Part shown: positions 35,275 through 43,645 of the stretch, piece after piece
Numbering within the stretch: position 1 is the first letter of the stretch
How the letters are laid out: every line of letters starts with the position of its first letter
NCBI RefSeq assembly: GCF_043195125.1
Contig: NZ_JBAFWR010000001.1
DNA: 64,000 nt
Direction: 5' to 3' (one strand)
Source: NCEH01 sp043195125
Lineage (GTDB): Bacteria > Pseudomonadota > Alphaproteobacteria > Rhizobiales > Xanthobacteraceae
Made by a program: the position numbers and the translations under genes
Notes under the pieces: generated by a model
The model's input: only the letters and a program-made list of their open reading frames with translations
Databases searched by the model: none
Told to the model about the DNA's origin: nothing

Positions 35275-36057
35275 TCAGCTCAGTTCGGAAAGGTAGTGAA
35301 AACCTTCAGTGAGGCAGATGCTCACCCGCCACTCGACCGGCGTCTGTTCCAGGGACAGGGCAAGGCGATCGATCAGCAGAGCGGGCGTGCCTTCAGGAAC
35401 ACCGAGGGCCGCCGCATCATCCGCCGCAACGGCGATCGCCTTCAGCTTTTCCTGCGCCCGGCCGACGCCGATCCCGAATTTACTCGCATAGAGGCCATAG
35501 AGATTGTTCGGTATCGGCGCTTCGCCGAGGCTCGGAAACAGGCTCTCGGGTAAGGCGAGGTTCTCAACGATCAGCGGCGTTCCATCCAGCTTGCGGATGC
35601 GGCGGATGCGGATCACCCTGCCGTCTCTGGGAAGGCTGAGGGCCTCCCGTTCAGCGGCGTTTGCGCGCCCTCGGGCGGTGCTGACCACCTGGCTCTCGGG
35701 AAACCGGCGCTCCCCGTCATCGGCGACCAGCTTGAAAAACTGGAAGAGGATGCGGTCCTCGTCATGGCTCGCGACGAAGGTGCCGCGGCCCTGGCGGCGC
35801 ACCACGAGGTTTTCGGCCGCCATCTCGTCCAGGGCCTTGCGCACCGTGCCCTGGCTTACGCCGAGCTCGGCGGCCAGCTGCATCTCGCTCGGCAAGGGTT
35901 GGCCGGGGGCCCACACCCGGTCCACGAGGCGACGAATAAGGGTCTCGCGCACCTGGCGATAAAGCGGCCGAAATCCAAGGCTTTCCGGTCTTTCCGCCGC
36001 GTCCGCGCTGGTGCCCCGTGCCATCCCGTTCCCGTCGATTCTCACATGATCCTCCAT
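35275..36057 (-). CDS. GntR/HutC-family regulator with UTRA domain
   Basis: A 260-residue regulator. The N-terminal winged helix is seen in PSEMQLAAELGVSQGTVRKALDEM (about 57-80). A UTRA ligand domain follows from about 105 to 255. It sits between the transporter-led operon and the divergent slcC-comC genes, with matching palindromic words at both promoters. It probably represses both sets and is released by a pathway intermediate. ATG 36057 is used; ATG 36024 is an alternative. Confidence 0.88.
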   Translation of the reverse strand: MEDHVRIDGNGMARGTSADAAERPESLGFRPLYRQVRETLIRRLVDRVWAPGQPLPSEMQLAAELGVSQGTVRKALDEMAAENLVVRRQGRGTFVASHDEDRILFQFFKLVADDGERRFPESQVVSTARGRANAAEREALSLPRDGRVIRIRRIRKLDGTPLIVENLALPESLFPSLGEAPIPNNLYGLYASKFGIGVGRAQEKLKAIAVAADDAAALGVPEGTPALLIDRLALSLEQTPVEWRVSICLTEGFHYLSELS

Positions 36058-36120
36058 TTATGCATGAGGTTGGGGCCTCGCACCAGAGCCCGGGATGTAT
36101 CGCTTTTATCTTGTGTCATC

Positions 36121-36137
36121 TGTCTTATATATAATAG
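36121..36137. promoter_or_regulatory. GntR-like site in the gntR-slcC divergent promoter
   Basis: GTCTTATA (36122-36129) is followed by TATAATAG, an imperfect inverted repeat containing the perfect palindrome TTATATATAA. The same 8-mer, or its reverse complement, occurs before suyA and before the transporter operon. It is placed between the gntR and slcC starts and could control both. Confidence 0.45.
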
Positions 36138-36222
36138 CGTACGCCATCTTGTGCGCCAGCGCATCCAGGATCTGCCGCAACGGCGCCCTTCGATTGCTTC
36201 GCGGCTAAACCACGGACCTCTC

Positions 36223-37155
36223 ATGCCCGAAATCCTCGTCACCGAATTCATGGACTCGGCCGCGCTCGATGCGCTGCGGGCAGATCACGATGTGCATTAC
36301 GATCCCGCGCTCGTGGACAAGGTCGATGACCTCGAGCGGATGTCGCGGGGCGTGCGCGCGTTGATTGTGCGCAATCGCACCCAGGTGCGCGCGGGCCTGC
36401 TGGCCCATGCGCCGGACCTGCAGGTGGTGGGCCGGCTGGGCGTTGGGCTCGACAATATCGATGTGGAGGCTTGTCGTGCGCAGGGCATCGAGGTCTATCC
36501 GGCCACCGGCGCCAATGATGTGGCGGTCGCGGAATATGTGGTCTGCGGTGCGCTGATGTTGCTGCGTCGCGCGTATCACGCGAGCGCCGAGGTGGCTGCG
36601 GGCGCATGGCCGCGCACCCGCCTCATGGGTCGAGAGGTGAGCGGGAAGCGGCTCGGCCTCATCGGGTTTGGCGCCATCGCGCGGGAAACCGCCCAGCGCG
36701 CCCGTGCGCTCGGCATGGAGGTGGCGGCCTTTGATCCTTTCGTGGCCGCCGACGATCCCGCCTGGCGTGCGCTCGATGTGGCGCCCCAGGCCCTCGACGA
36801 TCTGCTCGCGCAAAGCGACGCGATAAGCCTGCATGTGCCGCTGACGGCGCAGACCCGCAATCTCATAAATGCCGCCGCACTGGATCGGATGAAGGCCGGT
36901 GCGGTGCTGATCAATGCTGCGCGGGGCGGCGTGGTCGATGAGGCGGCGCTCGCCGCCGCGCTGAGGCGCGGCGCGATCGGCGGCGCCATGCTGGATGTCT
37001 TCGAGACCGAACCCCTTGGCGCGGGAAATTGCCTCTCCGACGTTCCGAACCTGATCCTCACGCCGCACATCGCCGGGGTCACCGAGGAATCGAACGTCCG
37101 GGTGAGCGCCCTTATCGCCACGAAAGTCAGCCAGTTCCTGAAAGGTCGGTCATGA
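36223..37155 (+). CDS. slcC: D-2-hydroxyacid dehydrogenase, likely (S)-sulfolactate dehydrogenase
   Basis: A 310-residue member of the SerA/D-isomer 2-hydroxyacid dehydrogenase family. The NAD-binding motif is GLIGFGAIAR, and the catalytic Arg, Glu and His are in INAARGGVVDE, LDVFETEPL and LTPHIAG. ATG 36223 is chosen; the long open frame upstream crosses the gntR gene. In Chromohalobacter SlcC oxidises (S)-sulfolactate to sulfopyruvate, and ComC reduces it to the (R) form for SuyAB. The immediate comC partner and suyAB nearby support this role; other 2-hydroxyacids cannot be excluded. Confidence 0.75.
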   Translation: MPEILVTEFMDSAALDALRADHDVHYDPALVDKVDDLERMSRGVRALIVRNRTQVRAGLLAHAPDLQVVGRLGVGLDNIDVEACRAQGIEVYPATGANDVAVAEYVVCGALMLLRRAYHASAEVAAGAWPRTRLMGREVSGKRLGLIGFGAIARETAQRARALGMEVAAFDPFVAADDPAWRALDVAPQALDDLLAQSDAISLHVPLTAQTRNLINAAALDRMKAGAVLINAARGGVVDEAALAAALRRGAIGGAMLDVFETEPLGAGNCLSDVPNLILTPHIAGVTEESNVRVSALIATKVSQFLKGRS

Positions 37156-38186
37156 ACACCGCGACGATGAACTCCGCGACCAGTGCCTTGCTTTCCCTCG
37201 ATGACGCCCGCGCGCTTGCCGCCGATGCGTTGATGGCGTCGCGCACCGGCGAAAACAACGCGCGGGTCACCGCCGCCGCTCTGGTGGCGGCGGAAGCCGA
37301 CGGAATATCGAGCCATGGCCTCGCGCGCATGGCGGCTTATGCGCAACAGGCGATCTCGGGAAAGATCGACGGGTTTGCTGAACCCAGGCTGGAATGGACC
37401 GGGCCGGCGACCCTACGGGTCGACGCGGGAACCGGATTTGCTTTCCCAGCGATCGGCCAAGGGCTCGCCGCCGCCGCCCAACGCGCCAGGGACACCGGCG
37501 TGGTGGCGGTCGCGGTGCGTGCGTCCCATCATGCCGGCGTCATGGGGCATCATGTGGAATGGTTGGCGGACCAGGGGCTGGTGGGTCTTGCGTTTTCCAA
37601 CTCGCCGGCGGGCATTGCCCCCTGGGGCGGTTCGCGGGGCGTTTTCGGCACCAACCCGATCGCCTTTGCCGTGCCGCGCGAAAAAGGGCCGGCGCTGGTC
37701 ATCGACGCCTCGCTGAGTAAGGTCGCGCGCGGCAAGATCATGATCGCGGCTCAGAAGGGCACGCCGATTCCATCTGATTGGGCGCTGGATTCGCAGGGCC
37801 AGCCAACCAGCGACGCGAAGGCGGCGCTCGCGGGCACCATGCTGCCCATCGGCGATGCCAAGGGCGCGGCGCTGGTGCTGATGGTGGAAATCCTGGCCGC
37901 GGTGCTCACCGGCGGGCAGTTTGGATTCGAAGCCAGTTCTTTCTTCACGGCGGAAGGGCCAGCACCGCGCATCGGCCATCTCTTCCTGGCGCTGGACCCC
38001 GTGCGCCTTGGCGGCGTGGATATCTTGGCGAGGCTCGAGGTTCTGCTGGCGGCCATTCTCGGCCAAGAGGGAACCCGATTGCCTGGAGAGCGCCGAATCG
38101 CCGCCCGCCAAAAGGCGGCGCGCGATGGCATCCATGTGGAACCGGAGATATTGGCCGATCTCCTGCGGCGCGCCGGGAGAACCTGA
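37152..38186 (+). CDS. comC: Malate/L-lactate dehydrogenase family, likely (R)-sulfolactate dehydrogenase
   Basis: A 344-residue Ldh_2-family dehydrogenase. It has ADGISSHGLARM, VAVRASHHAGVMGHHVE with the catalytic histidine pair, and GTNPIAFAVPREKGP, all typical of ComC and ureidoglycolate/malate dehydrogenases. It overlaps slcC by ATGA. With SlcC it can interconvert the sulfolactate enantiomers through sulfopyruvate. If the upstream pathway makes 3-sulfomalate, this protein or SlcC is also a candidate for its oxidation. Confidence 0.76.
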   Translation: MNTATMNSATSALLSLDDARALAADALMASRTGENNARVTAAALVAAEADGISSHGLARMAAYAQQAISGKIDGFAEPRLEWTGPATLRVDAGTGFAFPAIGQGLAAAAQRARDTGVVAVAVRASHHAGVMGHHVEWLADQGLVGLAFSNSPAGIAPWGGSRGVFGTNPIAFAVPREKGPALVIDASLSKVARGKIMIAAQKGTPIPSDWALDSQGQPTSDAKAALAGTMLPIGDAKGAALVLMVEILAAVLTGGQFGFEASSFFTAEGPAPRIGHLFLALDPVRLGGVDILARLEVLLAAILGQEGTRLPGERRIAARQKAARDGIHVEPEILADLLRRAGRT

Positions 38187-38237
38187 TCCGTCAAGTGGCC
38201 GAAGGCGCCCCGCAATTCACTGCATTTCAGTGGAGAT

Positions 38238-38256
38238 TCCGCGCGACAGGCGCGGA
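38238..38256. terminator. Hairpin between convergent comC and a hypothetical gene
   Basis: The stem TCCGCGC (38238-38244) and GCGCGGA (38250-38256) has a 5-nt loop. It lies between two converging stop codons. No T-run follows, so it may work as a weak or factor-aided terminator. Confidence 0.4.
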
Positions 38257-38258
38257 TC

Positions 38259-38630
38259 TCAGTCCGCGAGCGCCCAGCGGGAGAAAGCGAGGCCTTCCAC
38301 CTCGAAGGCTTCGCGCTTGATCCGCAGGCCCACGGGGCTCTGCCGTCCGTCGCGCTTCATAGCCAGATCCAGCATTTCGCGTGCGCCATAGCTGAGCACG
38401 ATGCGCTGACGCACCGCGTGTGCGTCCTCAATCTCAACCATATCCTCTGCGCATACCGCCGTGATGCTGAAGGTGGACTGCCCCGCCGGGTCAGCACCGC
38501 CAGGGGTGCGGTCCCCTCCCGGGACACTCTGGCTCCGGCCATGACGCAACGCCGCCGGCGCGGACGGAGCGCGCGCCCCAAATGTGTCGAGCACCGAGGC
38601 GAAGAGATTTTGTACGGCGATTTTTGTCAT
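38259..38630 (-). CDS. Small hypothetical protein between comC and a LysR gene
   Basis: A 123-residue frame with ATG 38630 and no recognised domain. The N-terminal third is followed by a Gly/Pro-rich stretch (about 26-50) and a more ordered C-terminal half with acidic EDMVEIEDAHAV and basic segments. It is not clearly the shadow of another gene, since the opposite strand has none here. An AT-rich stretch precedes it. Function is unknown. Confidence 0.45.
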   Translation of the reverse strand: MTKIAVQNLFASVLDTFGARAPSAPAALRHGRSQSVPGGDRTPGGADPAGQSTFSITAVCAEDMVEIEDAHAVRQRIVLSYGAREMLDLAMKRDGRQSPVGLRIKREAFEVEGLAFSRWALAD

Positions 38631-38715
38631 GGGCGGTAATGCACAAATTCGATAACCTCAACTGAGATTAATCCTATCAATGTATGTGAATATAAAAAAT
38701 AACAAAATTTCTGTG

Positions 38716-39648
38716 TTAAATTAGAGGCCTCGTCGCGTTTGTCAGGAGGCCCGGCGACAGGTCCGTCTGGCAGATGAAATGCTCGAACGCCTCAGCCGCG
38801 AATCGCAAATTGTGCCCCTTCAAGGTGAGCCGATAGAGCGGACGCTGAACCGACAGGCCTTGCACGGGCACCACTTTCAGCACCCCGAGGGCGATTTGGT
38901 CCTTTGCGGCGGCCGCCGAAACGATCGCGATGCCGAGGCCGGCCGCGACGACCTGCTTGATGGCTTCGGTGCTGCCGACCTCCATGATGATCGCGGGGCG
39001 AACCCCGAAACCGTCCAGTGCCATTCCCACCACCTCCCGGGTGCCGGATCCCTCTTCGCGCACGATGTGCCGTGCCTGGGCAAGATCGGAGGGGAGGATC
39101 GGCCCCTCCATCCGGGCGAGAGGGTGATCTGCCCCGGCAATTACCACCAATTCGTCGGTCAGCCAGGGATGGGTGATGAGGTTGGGATGCTCCACCGGTC
39201 CTTCCACCAGCGCCACGTCGATATCGCGGGCCAGCAGCCGTTCGGCGATGTCCTGGGTGTTGGCGCTGGTCAGGCGCAGGTGCAGCTCGGGATGGATATC
39301 CTGGAATGCGCCGAGCAGGCGGGGCAGGACGTAGGTGGCGATCGTGGTGCTGGCACCCACGTGCAATTCGCCCTGTGTCAGGCCCCGCAAGGCCTGAAGC
39401 TCCTCCTCGGCACGCCGTTCAGCGGCAAACAGCGCGGTGGCGTGGGAGAGCAATACGGTGCCGGCTTCGGTCAGGCGGACCCCGCCCGGGCTGCGCTCCA
39501 TCAACACGCAATGCAGTTGCGCTTCCAGCTCCCGCACGCCCTTGGAGACCGCCGGCTGGCTGATGTTGAGCACCTCGGCCGCCCGGGAAAAGCCGTGCTG
39601 TTCGGCAACTGTAGTAAATAGACGAAGAAGATGGAGATTTATCGCCAT
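38716..39648 (-). CDS. LysR-family regulator, YeiE-like
   Basis: A 310-residue LysR regulator. The N-terminal HTH is HGFSRAAEVLNISQPAVSKGVRELEAQL. The C-terminal effector domain covers about 90-295. It is divergent from a YeiH-family permease gene, the same pairing as E. coli yeiE-yeiH, where YeiE is reported to respond to sulfite. It may induce the exporter when sulfonate breakdown releases sulfite. The shared 95-bp gap must hold both promoters. Confidence 0.84.
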   Translation of the reverse strand: MAINLHLLRLFTTVAEQHGFSRAAEVLNISQPAVSKGVRELEAQLHCVLMERSPGGVRLTEAGTVLLSHATALFAAERRAEEELQALRGLTQGELHVGASTTIATYVLPRLLGAFQDIHPELHLRLTSANTQDIAERLLARDIDVALVEGPVEHPNLITHPWLTDELVVIAGADHPLARMEGPILPSDLAQARHIVREEGSGTREVVGMALDGFGVRPAIIMEVGSTEAIKQVVAAGLGIAIVSAAAAKDQIALGVLKVVPVQGLSVQRPLYRLTLKGHNLRFAAEAFEHFICQTDLSPGLLTNATRPLI

Positions 39649-39743
39649 AACCGCACTTCATGATGGAGTGAGCAAACTGTATTTGCGCTTCTGGCCCGCC
39701 TGCGCGCACTAATAATTTCGAAGAAAAGAACGTGGGTTGAGCT

Positions 39744-40802
39744 GTGTCGAGAGCCCTTCGCTGGTCGCTGGATGTTACCCCTGGAATCGTGCTGTGCGCA
39801 GCCGTGACCGGTGTCGCTTATTTCATCCAGATCGTGGAGGAGCGCATCAGCGGGCATCCATATGTGGAAGCTTTGGTGCTCGCCATCCTGATCGGGACAA
39901 TCGTGCGCACGTTCTGGACGCCGGGCGCGCGCTTCAAGCCGGGAATCGCCTTCTCCGGAAAGATCTTGCTGGAAATCGCCGTCATGTTCCTTGGCGCCTC
40001 GCTCAGTGCCGCGGCATTGGCGGCGGCCGGGCCATCGCTGCTTTTGGGCATAGCGGCCGTGGTCGCGGTGGCGCTGTTTGCGTCCTATGGGCTGGGGCGA
40101 TTGCTCGGCCTGCCGCACAAAATGGCCCTGCTGATCGCCTGCGGAAACTCCATCTGCGGAAATTCCGCCATTGCCGCCGTGGCTTCGGTGATCGAGGCGG
40201 AGGGGGACGATGTCGCCTCTTCCATCTCCTTCACCGCGATTCTCGGCGTCATCGTCGTGTTGAGCCTGCCGCTGCTCATCCCGATCCTGGCCTTGTCCGA
40301 TACCCAATATGGCGTGCTGGCGGGTCTCACCGTCTATGCGGTGCCGCAAGTGCTCGCGGCTACCGCGCCCGTCGGGCCACTCGCCTTGCAGATCGGCACC
40401 ATGGTCAAGCTGGTGCGGGTGCTGCTGCTCGGGCCGGTGGTGTTCTGCGCCGCGATCGCCCATGGCCAATCCCTTGCCGCGACACGGGCCGTGCCGGTGG
40501 GCGCCGCGGTGGTCGCGCAGCCGTCGCGCCTGCCGATTCATAAGCTCATCCCCTGGTTCATCATCGGCTTTGTCGCGTTCGCGGTACTGCGCTCGCTCGG
40601 CCTGCTGCCGCAGGCGCTGCTGGCGCCCCTGGCCTTCCTGACGACAATCTTCACCGTGCTGTCCATGGCGGCGCTCGGCCTGGGTGTGGATCTGCGGGTG
40701 CTGAGCAGGGTCGGCGGGCGGGCGACGCTTGTGGTGACGCTCTCGCTCCTGCTGCTGCTGGGCGTCAGCGTTGCGCTCATCCGCGGCCTCGGCGTGGTCT
40801 GA
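39744..40802 (+). CDS. YeiH/UPF0324-family membrane protein, putative sulfite/sulfate exporter
   Basis: A 352-residue protein with about ten helices, starting at GTG 39744. Family motifs are PGIAFSGKILLEIAVMFLGA and LIACGNSICGNSAIAAVA. The UPF0324/YeiH family has been linked to sulfonate degradation and sulfate export. It is placed between the two sulfonate clusters next to a LysR gene, which fits removal of sulfite or sulfate. No transport data exist for the sequence itself. Confidence 0.82.
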   Translation: MSRALRWSLDVTPGIVLCAAVTGVAYFIQIVEERISGHPYVEALVLAILIGTIVRTFWTPGARFKPGIAFSGKILLEIAVMFLGASLSAAALAAAGPSLLLGIAAVVAVALFASYGLGRLLGLPHKMALLIACGNSICGNSAIAAVASVIEAEGDDVASSISFTAILGVIVVLSLPLLIPILALSDTQYGVLAGLTVYAVPQVLAATAPVGPLALQIGTMVKLVRVLLLGPVVFCAAIAHGQSLAATRAVPVGAAVVAQPSRLPIHKLIPWFIIGFVAFAVLRSLGLLPQALLAPLAFLTTIFTVLSMAALGLGVDLRVLSRVGGRATLVVTLSLLLLLGVSVALIRGLGVV

Positions 40803-40826
40803 TTAATCAGAAAATTCAATCGGGTA

Positions 40827-41846
40827 TCAAATTCCATCGACCGGCACGGCGGTTGACTTTCGCACCACCAATTCGATCGGCAACTCGGTCCATTGGTCCT
40901 GTCGCACGCCTTTCAGCTCGGCGAGTAGATGCGCTGCGACCGTGCGGCCGAGCTGTGCCGTGGGAAGGTGCATTGTCGTCAGAGGCGGGGTGACGTGGGC
41001 GGCGATCTCGAGATTGTCGATGCCGACGATCGAGATCGCTTGCGGCACGGGGATTGAGCGGGCCTGCGCCTCGAACAGCGCACCCACCGCCAGCAGGTCG
41101 TTGCCGCCGATGATCGCCGTCGGCGGCTGCCTATGCCCCAGGAGTTCGGCCATTCCCGCCCGCCCGCCGGTGAGGGTAAAGGGTTGTTGAACCACGCATT
41201 TTTCCGGCAGGTCGAGACCGGCGGCGGCGAGGGCGGAGCGCACTCCGGCGACCCGCAGGCGGGCGCGGTCGTTGGAGGCGGTGTAACCCGTTATCACGCC
41301 GAAGCGGCGATGGCCGAGGGAGAGTAGATGTTCCGCCGCCTGCCGCCCGGCGGATTCATTGTCGAAACCGATCGAGGCGAAACGCGGATCGAAGGACCAG
41401 CTGAGGATCACCGGCACCGTGGCCGCACCCAGCACCTCCCACGTCTCCTCCAAATGGTCGGCCCCCACCACCATCAGCGCATCGACGCCGCGCGCGAGCA
41501 GGGCGCGGACCGAAACCGCCTCCTGTTCGGGAGAATATTCGTGTGCTGCCACAAGGAGTTGATACCCGTTGGCGGCAAGCTCGGTCTGCATGGCTTGGAT
41601 CGCGCGCGCGAAGATGGCGTGGTCGAGGGTGGGGACCACCGCGCCGATTGTGAGCGTGCGGCCGGAGGCGAGGGCGCGGGCGGCGCCGCCGGGCACATAG
41701 TTCAGGCGGCGCACGGCATCGCTTACCTTTTCCCGCGTTTCCTGCTGGACCAGGTCGGGACGCGAGAGCGCGCGCGATGCGGTGGCGGACGACACGCCCG
41801 CGAGCCGGGCCACGTCGTCGAGGGTCGCCTTGCCCTTGGGTTTCAT
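40827..41846 (-). CDS. LacI/GalR-family regulator of the DHPS cluster
   Basis: A 339-residue regulator. The N-terminal HTH and hinge read TLDDVARLAGVSSATASRAL followed by LNYVPGGAARALASGRT. The ligand domain resembles sugar-binding periplasmic proteins. ATG 41846 is chosen over an upstream frame. It is divergent from the ABC transporter and hps genes, with a classical LacI-family operator in the gap. DHPS or an early intermediate is the likely inducer. Confidence 0.9.
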   Translation of the reverse strand: MKPKGKATLDDVARLAGVSSATASRALSRPDLVQQETREKVSDAVRRLNYVPGGAARALASGRTLTIGAVVPTLDHAIFARAIQAMQTELAANGYQLLVAAHEYSPEQEAVSVRALLARGVDALMVVGADHLEETWEVLGAATVPVILSWSFDPRFASIGFDNESAGRQAAEHLLSLGHRRFGVITGYTASNDRARLRVAGVRSALAAAGLDLPEKCVVQQPFTLTGGRAGMAELLGHRQPPTAIIGGNDLLAVGALFEAQARSIPVPQAISIVGIDNLEIAAHVTPPLTTMHLPTAQLGRTVAAHLLAELKGVRQDQWTELPIELVVRKSTAVPVDGI

Positions 41847-41995
41847 GCTCTTCTCGCCACTTTCTACGCTACTTTTCCGGCGATTTATTGCGCATTTCGG
41901 CACATTTCCGCCGATGAACTTCAACAGCAACTAGAAACTTACTGAAAAATAGGGCGTCGCCCGTTGACAGGCAATCGTGGTCTGATAGCCTCAAA

Positions 41996-42009
41996 TGAAA
42001 GCGCTTACA
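41996..42009. promoter_or_regulatory. LacI/GalR-family operator
   Basis: TGAAAGCGCTTACA fits the family consensus TGNAANCGNTTNCA and is almost perfectly palindromic around the central CG. A TTGACA (41964-41969) lies upstream as a possible -35. The operator is 66 bp before the first permease gene, so binding would block the plus-strand operon. Confidence 0.72.
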
Positions 42010-42074
42010 TTGGTTTGTCAATGCCGCGCTCGGACGCCTCCGCAGATGAGGCGCTGAATCAATGGGAGGAAGGG

Positions 42075-42860
42075 ATGCCGCTCGACCGTAGGTCTGCGGT
42101 TGGTCTTGCGACCGTCGCCGCGTTCGTGGCGGCGTGGTATCTTGCAACCAGCGCAACCGGATTGATCTCGCCCGGCCGGTTTCCGGCTCCGGCCGACACC
42201 TGGGCCGCGGCGACGCAGTCGCTCGGGCGGGGGTATGCGGACGCGACCTTACCGGTCCATGTTCTCCAATCGCTCAAGCTGGTGGTGCTCGGCTTCCTGG
42301 CCTCGATCGTGGTCGGCGTGCCGCTTGGCCTGCTGATGGGGTGGAACCCGGTGGCCGAGGCGCTGCTGAACCCGGTGTTTCTGCTCCTGCGGCCGATCCC
42401 GCCGCTGGCCTGGATTCCGCTCGCCATCCTCTGGCTCGGCCTGGGCGATGCCGCCAAGATCATGGTGATCTTCTTCGCCGCCTTCGTGCCTTCGGTCATC
42501 AATACCCATGCCGGCGTGCGCAACATCGACCGGCCGTTGATCGAGGCGGCGCGCATGCTCGGAACGCCGCGGTGGCGGTTCGTGCGCGAGGTGCTGGTGC
42601 CGGGCGCCGCGCCGATGATCTTCACCGGCCTGCGCCTCTCGCTCCAGGCGAGCTGGACCACCCTTGTGGCGGCAGAGCTGGTGGGCGCGCTGGCGGGTCT
42701 TGGGCATGTGCTCAACGTGGCGCAGCAGGATCTTTTCCCCGGCATGATCCTGGTGGGCATGATCTCGGTCGCCATCTTCGGCGCGCTCACCACCGGCGTG
42801 CTCGCTTATGCCGAGCGCCATGTGGTGACCTGGGTGCGGGTGAAGGGAGCGAGCGTATGA
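42075..42860 (+). CDS. SsuC/TauC-like ABC permease, DHPS cluster, first subunit
   Basis: A 261-residue permease with about six helices. ATG 42075 follows GGGAGGAAGGG; an earlier open frame overlaps the operator and is rejected. The EAA loop is EAARMLGTPRWRFVREVLVPGAAPMIFTGLRLS. It is paired with a second permease encoded next, so the channel is a heterodimer rather than the usual TauC homodimer. Confidence 0.9.
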   Translation: MPLDRRSAVGLATVAAFVAAWYLATSATGLISPGRFPAPADTWAAATQSLGRGYADATLPVHVLQSLKLVVLGFLASIVVGVPLGLLMGWNPVAEALLNPVFLLLRPIPPLAWIPLAILWLGLGDAAKIMVIFFAAFVPSVINTHAGVRNIDRPLIEAARMLGTPRWRFVREVLVPGAAPMIFTGLRLSLQASWTTLVAAELVGALAGLGHVLNVAQQDLFPGMILVGMISVAIFGALTTGVLAYAERHVVTWVRVKGASV

Positions 42861-43639
42861 CCGCGACGCTCTCGCCGCTTCATCGCCTGGCCCTCGGCAC
42901 CGTCGGCTTCCTGGCTTTCCTCGCGTTCTGGGCCGGGCTGTCGGCAAGCGGGCTCGTGAACGCGGCCTTCCTGCCTGGCCCGGTTTCCGTGGTGGCGCGC
43001 TTGCTGACGCTCCTGACGACGCCGTTCGCCGGCGGCACGCTTCAGCTGCATCTGGCGTCCAGCCTCCAGCGGTTCGCCAGCGGCTATCTGCTGGCGGTGG
43101 CGATCGGCATTCCGCTCGGCCTGCTGATGGGCCGTTTCCGCCTGCTGGACGATATCGTGACCCCGCTGTTCGATGCGCTGCGCTTCATCGCGCCCATCGC
43201 CTGGGTGCCGTTCGCAGCCCTGTGGTTCGGCACCGGCTTCGGCGGTCCGGTGCTGATCATCTTCTCCGGCGCGTTTCCGCCCTGTCTCATCAATGCCTAT
43301 CGCGGCGCCCGCTATGTGGATGCCCGTTATCTGGAAGCCGCCGAGATGCTCGGCACGCCCAATTGGCGGATCATCACGGAAGTGCTGCTGCCCGCTTCCA
43401 TCCCCTCCATCGTCTCCGGCCTGCGCATCAGCGCGGGGCTTGGCTGGCAATCGCTGGTGGGCGCGGAGCTGATCGTGGCCTCCACGGGGGTCGGCTATCT
43501 GATGGTGCAGGCGCAGAGCGCGGTTTCAACCACCACCGTGATGGTCGGCATGCTGGCCATCGGTTTCGTCGGCGTCCTGATCGACGTCGCCCTTCGTAGG
43601 GTCGAAGCGCGCATCGGCCGCCGGCTCGGAAAAGTGTGA
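42857..43639 (+). CDS. SsuC/TauC-like ABC permease, DHPS cluster, second subunit
   Basis: A 260-residue permease starting at ATG 42857, which overlaps the preceding stop by ATGA. It is similar in layout to its neighbour, with EAAEMLGTPNWRIITEVLLPASIPSIVSGLRIS as coupling loop. The longer open frame seen upstream lies within the first permease and is rejected. Substrate is inferred to be 2,3-dihydroxypropanesulfonate. Confidence 0.9.
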   Translation: MTATLSPLHRLALGTVGFLAFLAFWAGLSASGLVNAAFLPGPVSVVARLLTLLTTPFAGGTLQLHLASSLQRFASGYLLAVAIGIPLGLLMGRFRLLDDIVTPLFDALRFIAPIAWVPFAALWFGTGFGGPVLIIFSGAFPPCLINAYRGARYVDARYLEAAEMLGTPNWRIITEVLLPASIPSIVSGLRISAGLGWQSLVGAELIVASTGVGYLMVQAQSAVSTTTVMVGMLAIGFVGVLIDVALRRVEARIGRRLGKV

Positions 43640-43645
43640 GGACCC

